Below the pieces are notes generated by a model. It was not told the origin of the DNA and made no database searches. It worked only from the letters and a program-made list of their open reading frames with translations. This document shows positions 60,141 to 64,000 of a stretch of DNA of 64,000 bases, piece after piece; the first letter of the stretch is position 1; each line of letters begins with the position of its first letter. The stretch comes from Rhizophagus sp. LPA8_4_AMF. Its lineage: Eukaryota; Glomeromycota; Glomeromycetes; Glomerales; Glomeraceae. Position numbers and translations under genes: made by a program. The stretch lies in assembly GCA_021464525.1 (NCBI GenBank), contig JADRCO010000003.1:35752-99751 (forward strand), given 5' to 3'.

Positions 60141-61431
60141 CAACTCGTGTAATTCCTACTGTATGTATACTTTCGATGTTTGAATTACAATATCATCTTA
60201 TTTTTTAATTAATTAATTTTATTTATCTAGATTGAACGAGTACTATCAATCGATATGGCTAAATGAAACTTTGGCCAAATACAGTAGTACGTTGCTATAT
60301 TTAGCAGGAAACATCCTAAGCTTATACAAAATATTAGATGAAGTTTTAATGAATGAAATAGGCTTACTCCATACATGGTATGCTTAAAAAATATAGTTTA
60401 GTGGATCAGAATCCTGTGATTATAGACTAGTATATTATTATGCTGAAAGATATTAGAATTTGATAGTCAGATTTATTCAAATGAAGATCGACCATAATTT
60501 TGAATACGAAGGGCTTCGTAAAAATAATTAAATTACTCGAGCCTGAAGGGTTTGAAAGGTAGAAATGTCACAGAGAAGAGTGAAGATGAGAATCCCAGCC
60601 AAATGGATACAACTAATTTAACTTCACGAATGAGAAGTATGTACAATATATTTAAATTTGATAACTACGTCCCATTCACCCAAAAAATTCCTTGTAGAGT
60701 CTTCCTTTTATTGTTCGGCTCTTTGAATTTTTTTCTTACGGATTCAATTTATTATAATTAATTTATTTGTTTTTATAAAAATAGAGATAACTTCTTAGTT
60801 ATTAATTTTACACCAAAAAAAAAATAATAATTTTTTTACATATTTATAAATAAATTCTTCATCACTTGGAGGAATCATTTATATTTCATTCTTATAATTT
60901 CAATTTTTTTTCTATTCTTTTTAATTCAAAAATTTGAGATTTCATAGAAAAAAAAGAGATCTATTATTTTTTTTATAAAAAAGAAACTCTCTATATTTTT
61001 TTCTCAAAGAAGAAAAAAAATTATATATGTAAAAATATATACGTTCGCATTACAGGGGAGAGGGGAAGAAGAACAATTGAGGACAATATAATATTATAAT
61101 CCTTTTAAAACGAAATTTAGGAAACTTATCAATATCAACTTTTTAAGATTCCATTCTTAGTAACATCGGGAAATCTTTATCTGCAGTTCTGCACCAAGAA
61201 ATTAGATAGTATGCTCTTTTAATGCAAATATCATAGAAACACATAAATTGTTTCAATCAATGAATTGGTCGATTACAAATAAAAAATAATTATGGATTCA
61301 ACCAACTAATCGGTTAAATCAGCATTCGGTTTAAGTTTTAAACTATACTTTAATTTAATACATACAGTAAAATGTTTATTCTCTAATTTAAAGTTACAAC
61401 TCGTATCGTTCAACTAACATGGGATCAAAGG
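60141..61431. other. AT-rich spacer with weak coding traces
   Basis: A short acidic or hydroxylated stretch at about 60565-60650 (NVTEKSEDENPSQMD) looks coding-like but has no support. Long A and T runs follow at 60820-61040. Confidence 0.3.
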
Positions 61432-61840
61432 TTGAATCAAATATATATTTTCTTTCACTTAATAATATTTCATATTCATGAATTAATTCATATAAAGACA
61501 TTCACCCAGGAAATATTTTTTATCGATTCTACATTTGCTCATATTGAAAATTTTGGAATTTGCATATCAGTTAATCAAATTCTAACAGAAAAAAAAAATT
61601 ATTTATGTAGTAATGATATATGGCACCTGACGTTAGTATCTGATATACATTCATTAGATATAAATGAAATAATTTCAGTAATTCCTCCATTCAATAATCA
61701 ACCACATGATCATTTTCTCTCGTTAGATAATATTAGAGCAGAAACTACAGATTCTTAATTAAAAATTTTGGATGCAAATCCAGAAAACCGACCAACTTCT
61801 GGAGAAGTATTCATATCTTTCTATGGTTGATTGTACAGTA
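61432..61840 (+). pseudogene. Decayed kinase C-lobe of a different kinase subfamily
   Basis: Reads like the C-lobe of the abundant Rhizophagus-type kinases: IHELIHIKTF in the HRD region (catalytic residues lost), FAHIENFGICISVNQ in the DFG region (reads NFG), EIISVIPPFNNQPHDHFLSL, and after a stop at 61756 ANPENRPTSGEVFISF. Catalytic residues and frame are lost. Unlike the array kinases it has the PPFNN...HDHFL signature. Confidence 0.7.
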
Positions 61841-62247
61841 CGTTATTGTGCCAAAGGTTTTGCAAAAAAAGAACAAATACTGCATAAAGTATTAAAGTAT
61901 CATGCAGCAAAAAATGATAAATGATCCTAGTATCCTCAATGCCAAGCCTTTATAAAGAAATGTGGCCATTGAGTGTAGCATATTTTCTTGCCGCGTCAGA
62001 GGAACAATTAACAAAATAATTTATCAAAAACAAATCAGTAAAGTTTCTTACCTGGGCCCGTCATTTGTTCGTCTTCAAACTTTTGGCTCGAACTTTTCTT
62101 GGAATCAAAATCACGTTGTACCTTTCAAGTACCCAACAATTTTTCTATTTAAATGTCATGCCACCGTAAAATTATCGATTATCGTATAATCTTATATTAC
62201 TGATTTATTATTATTAGGTGAAATACATCCTAAGCTATTTATACAAG
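61841..62247. other. Spacer with possible zinc-finger-like trace
   Basis: Around 61845-61965 the plus strand reads in part VRYCAKGFAKKEQI and, after a stop, YPQCQAFIKKCGH, with Cys/His spacing loosely like a zinc finger. Too short to name. Confidence 0.25.
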
Positions 62248-62395
62248 TCAACTTTTCAATTTTCAAAATTTAACTTTTAGAACTTATAAACTGACCAAAT
62301 CAACAAGAATTTATGCCTTCAAGATATATCAAGAAATATAAAGGATTATACCTTTAAAGTGAAATAAAATCGGTATATTAAGAAAAATTTTTTTT
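62248..62395. repeat. Dispersed ~140-bp repeat, copy 2
   Basis: Partner of 57125-57265, same orientation, with small indels. Confidence 0.75.
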
Positions 62396-62586
62396 CCGAC
62401 TTCTTAATTTTAACTTTTTTATATGATAATCCAAATAAAATATGAAAAGTTTACAGTTGACTGTGAATACGGTACATCATTAATTAATTATTTATGATTT
62501 ATAAATAAACTTGCGTAGTTATTGGATGGGGGAATATAGATATCGGTCGAAGACCGATATCCCCATCAAATACAGTAACAGTTGTA

Positions 62587-62643
62587 GTTCGGTCATTAGG
62601 AATGAATGTCTCATAAATCCGCATATTCCTAATCGACTGAACA
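62587..62643. repeat. Short hairpin
   Basis: GTTCGGTCATTAGGAAT and ATTCCTAATCGACTGAAC form an imperfect stem of about 17 bp around a short loop. A second small hairpin (ATATCGGTC/GACCGATAT) lies at about 62539-62561. Confidence 0.5.
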
Positions 62644-62790
62644 ATTAGTATTAGTTATTGTTCAGACATTCCCGATCATGCCGACTTTAAAAGTTAAGCT
62701 ATTTTTTTGACTTTTTTGACTATAATATAATTAATTTTTGTGTGTTTAATAAAAATATCAGTCTATAAAAATCCACATGATCTTATTGGG

Positions 62791-62873
62791 GCAATAATAA
62801 TTATGCAATTGTAATTTATTTATCCTACAGCTTATTAAGCTATAAATAAACTACAATTGCATAATTATTATTG
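62791..62873. repeat. Long-arm palindrome
   Basis: Arms of about 32 bp (CAATAATAATTATGCAATTG... and ...CAATTGCATAATTATTATTG) enclose an ~18-bp loop. Nearly perfect. It could be a tiny MITE or fold-back element. Confidence 0.75.
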
Positions 62874-63887
62874 ATATTTTTTATAACATGTAAAAGGTAA
62901 AAGGAAACGTCACGTCGTCACGTTGAACCGGAAATAGTTATAAGCATGATCATCAGCGGCTGCAGTTATTTGATAGAGGGGTTAAAATATCATCCGATAA
63001 AATAACTAATGATTTACTGCGTATCAATAAAATAATCTCTTTGATCGGTTCTGTCTCCTATAGGTTGTCATAAATAATTACTCATGAAAAAATAAGTACT
63101 CATATAAAGTCAACGATATTACAGTCAACATAAAATGACTCATGATTATATTTGAAAACGACATTAGTAAAAAAACTTATTACTTTATTACAGCATCTAC
63201 GGTCCGGTTATAAACCCAATTAGTCACAGTCATATGCCCGTGCCGATCATATATACCGTGTAAGAAATTTGTTTATACATTTTGACGTCATTACAAAATT
63301 AAGCTTTGAAACATTGACTAATAAAATTTTATTGGTGCTAACAGTGATGCCGAAATAAAAACCTATTAACAATAAAGTGCCATACTTATATTTTTGGAAA
63401 CTATTTTTCCAAACTAATTTATTATCTTCGCATTTTACTCGTACCACGTATTTTTTTTTCCGAAATTCTGATGAGGGGTAGGTATGTATGGAGGTGTAGA
63501 AGGAGAGTACGATCAGTTAGTCCTGATTTGTTAAAATATGTAGATTTTCTTAAAATAATATCTCGTACCGTTTTTTACATTCATGATTATAATTGGATTT
63601 GACTTGCTAAATATGCAAAGTAAATGTAGGTAAATGTAAATTTGGTGTATGAATGTGTATGAGCGTATAAAGCTATATAGTGCGTATAGTGAGTATATAA
63701 TATAATGAAGTACATACCTATAATTTTTCTGAAGATCGTATGTTACCATTTCTTACGTTCATTGTTTAAAGATGATCCACAATTTCTTATTGTGATGCAT
63801 GTAGATGTATTATATCTTTTTTTACTTTCAATATTTTAATCCTACTTGGATTTAATAGTACTACGGGGCGTCCTTAACGTACAGTAA
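62874..63887. other. Spacer without supported genes
   Basis: AT-rich with a few less AT-rich patches (about 62905-62985). No coding region, RNA gene or repeat I can support. Confidence 0.35.
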
Positions 63888-63999
63888 GGGTGTACGATAT
63901 TAGCGTACGGACTGGCCCGAGTTTAGGAGTTATGCACTTGCACGTGATAGCGTTAACGTTAACACCGGCCAGTTCGTACGTTAATATCGCACACCCCCA
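63888..63999. mobile_element. MITE-like inverted-repeat element at the window end
   Basis: The left arm GGGTGTACGATATTAGCGTA(CGGACTGGCC) and right arm GGCCAGTTCGTACGTTAATA(TCGCACACCC) are inverted copies over about 30 bp with few mismatches. The whole unit is about 110 bp. The right flank is outside the window, so the target duplication cannot be seen. Confidence 0.65.
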
Positions 64000-64000
64000 C

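Noticed and set aside
60552-60761. 69-codon ORF with an acidic start
   Set aside because: Begins without ATG, ends in AT-rich hydrophobic sequence, and no partner exon or family could be found.
1-64000. CRISPR arrays, bacterial operons, rRNA genes
   Set aside because: Spliceosomal introns and eukaryotic families throughout; no regularly spaced direct repeats with unique spacers and no rRNA-like sequence seen.

Overview
This is a eukaryotic, very AT-rich nuclear segment. Its genes are cut by many short GT-AG introns. It carries a dense expansion of kinase, TPR and Sel1-repeat genes plus many decayed copies and mobile elements. This combination fits an arbuscular mycorrhizal fungus of the Rhizophagus type (Glomeromycotina). 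That assignment is inferred from gene style and families; no marker gene here proves the species. All exon structures were worked out by hand from splice signals, reading phase and comparison between paralogs.

Left block (1-11 kb): single-copy housekeeping genes. In order: the 3' end of a proteasome adaptor ECM29 gene (+), an unrecognised lysine-rich protein (-), glutamate 5-kinase with a PUA domain (+), a J-domain/DnaJ-X co-chaperone (-), a small gene made of two SHOCT-like hairpins (+) with a hAT-type MITE in its last intron, and the mitochondrial tRNA 2-thiouridylase MTU1 (-).

Middle block (11.7-57 kb): a tandem array of at least five copies of one multidomain kinase family. The full architecture is protein kinase - variable Ser/Asn-rich linker - roughly 400-residue helical region - RING/U-box-like domain - TPR array - unnamed C-terminal domain. 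Copy A (11.8-14.95 kb) is a shattered pseudogene with a piece of a Sel1 gene spliced into it. Copy B (16.08-20.18 kb) is intact, but the TPR/C-terminal half is replaced by a membrane segment and a SUN domain, giving a kinase-RING/U-box-TM-SUN protein; ruins of the lost C-terminal exons lie downstream. Copy C (27.66-33.02 kb) is intact with the TPR form. Copies D (42.34-47.79 kb) and E (49.80-55.20 kb) each carry one frameshift, at different places. Copy C is followed tail-to-tail by an intact pseudokinase-Sel1 gene, copy E by a ruined one, and copy D by only its 3' flank, so the duplication unit was probably kinase gene plus Sel1 gene.

Mobile DNA: a 2.4-kb long-TIR element at 24.4-26.8 kb contains a Helitron-like element and a hAT MITE. 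A second Helitron 3' end lies at 41.0 kb. Another inverted-repeat element with a ~180-bp satellite lies behind copy B. Several small hairpins and MITEs are scattered.

Right block (57-64 kb): no convincing intact gene. It holds decayed coding remnants (one a kinase C-lobe), short inverted repeats, a purine-rich simple repeat and a MITE cut by the window end.

The most novel candidate is the array itself. It joins phosphorylation, a putative ubiquitin-ligase module and exchangeable C-terminal targeting modules (TPR or nuclear-envelope SUN) in single polypeptides.
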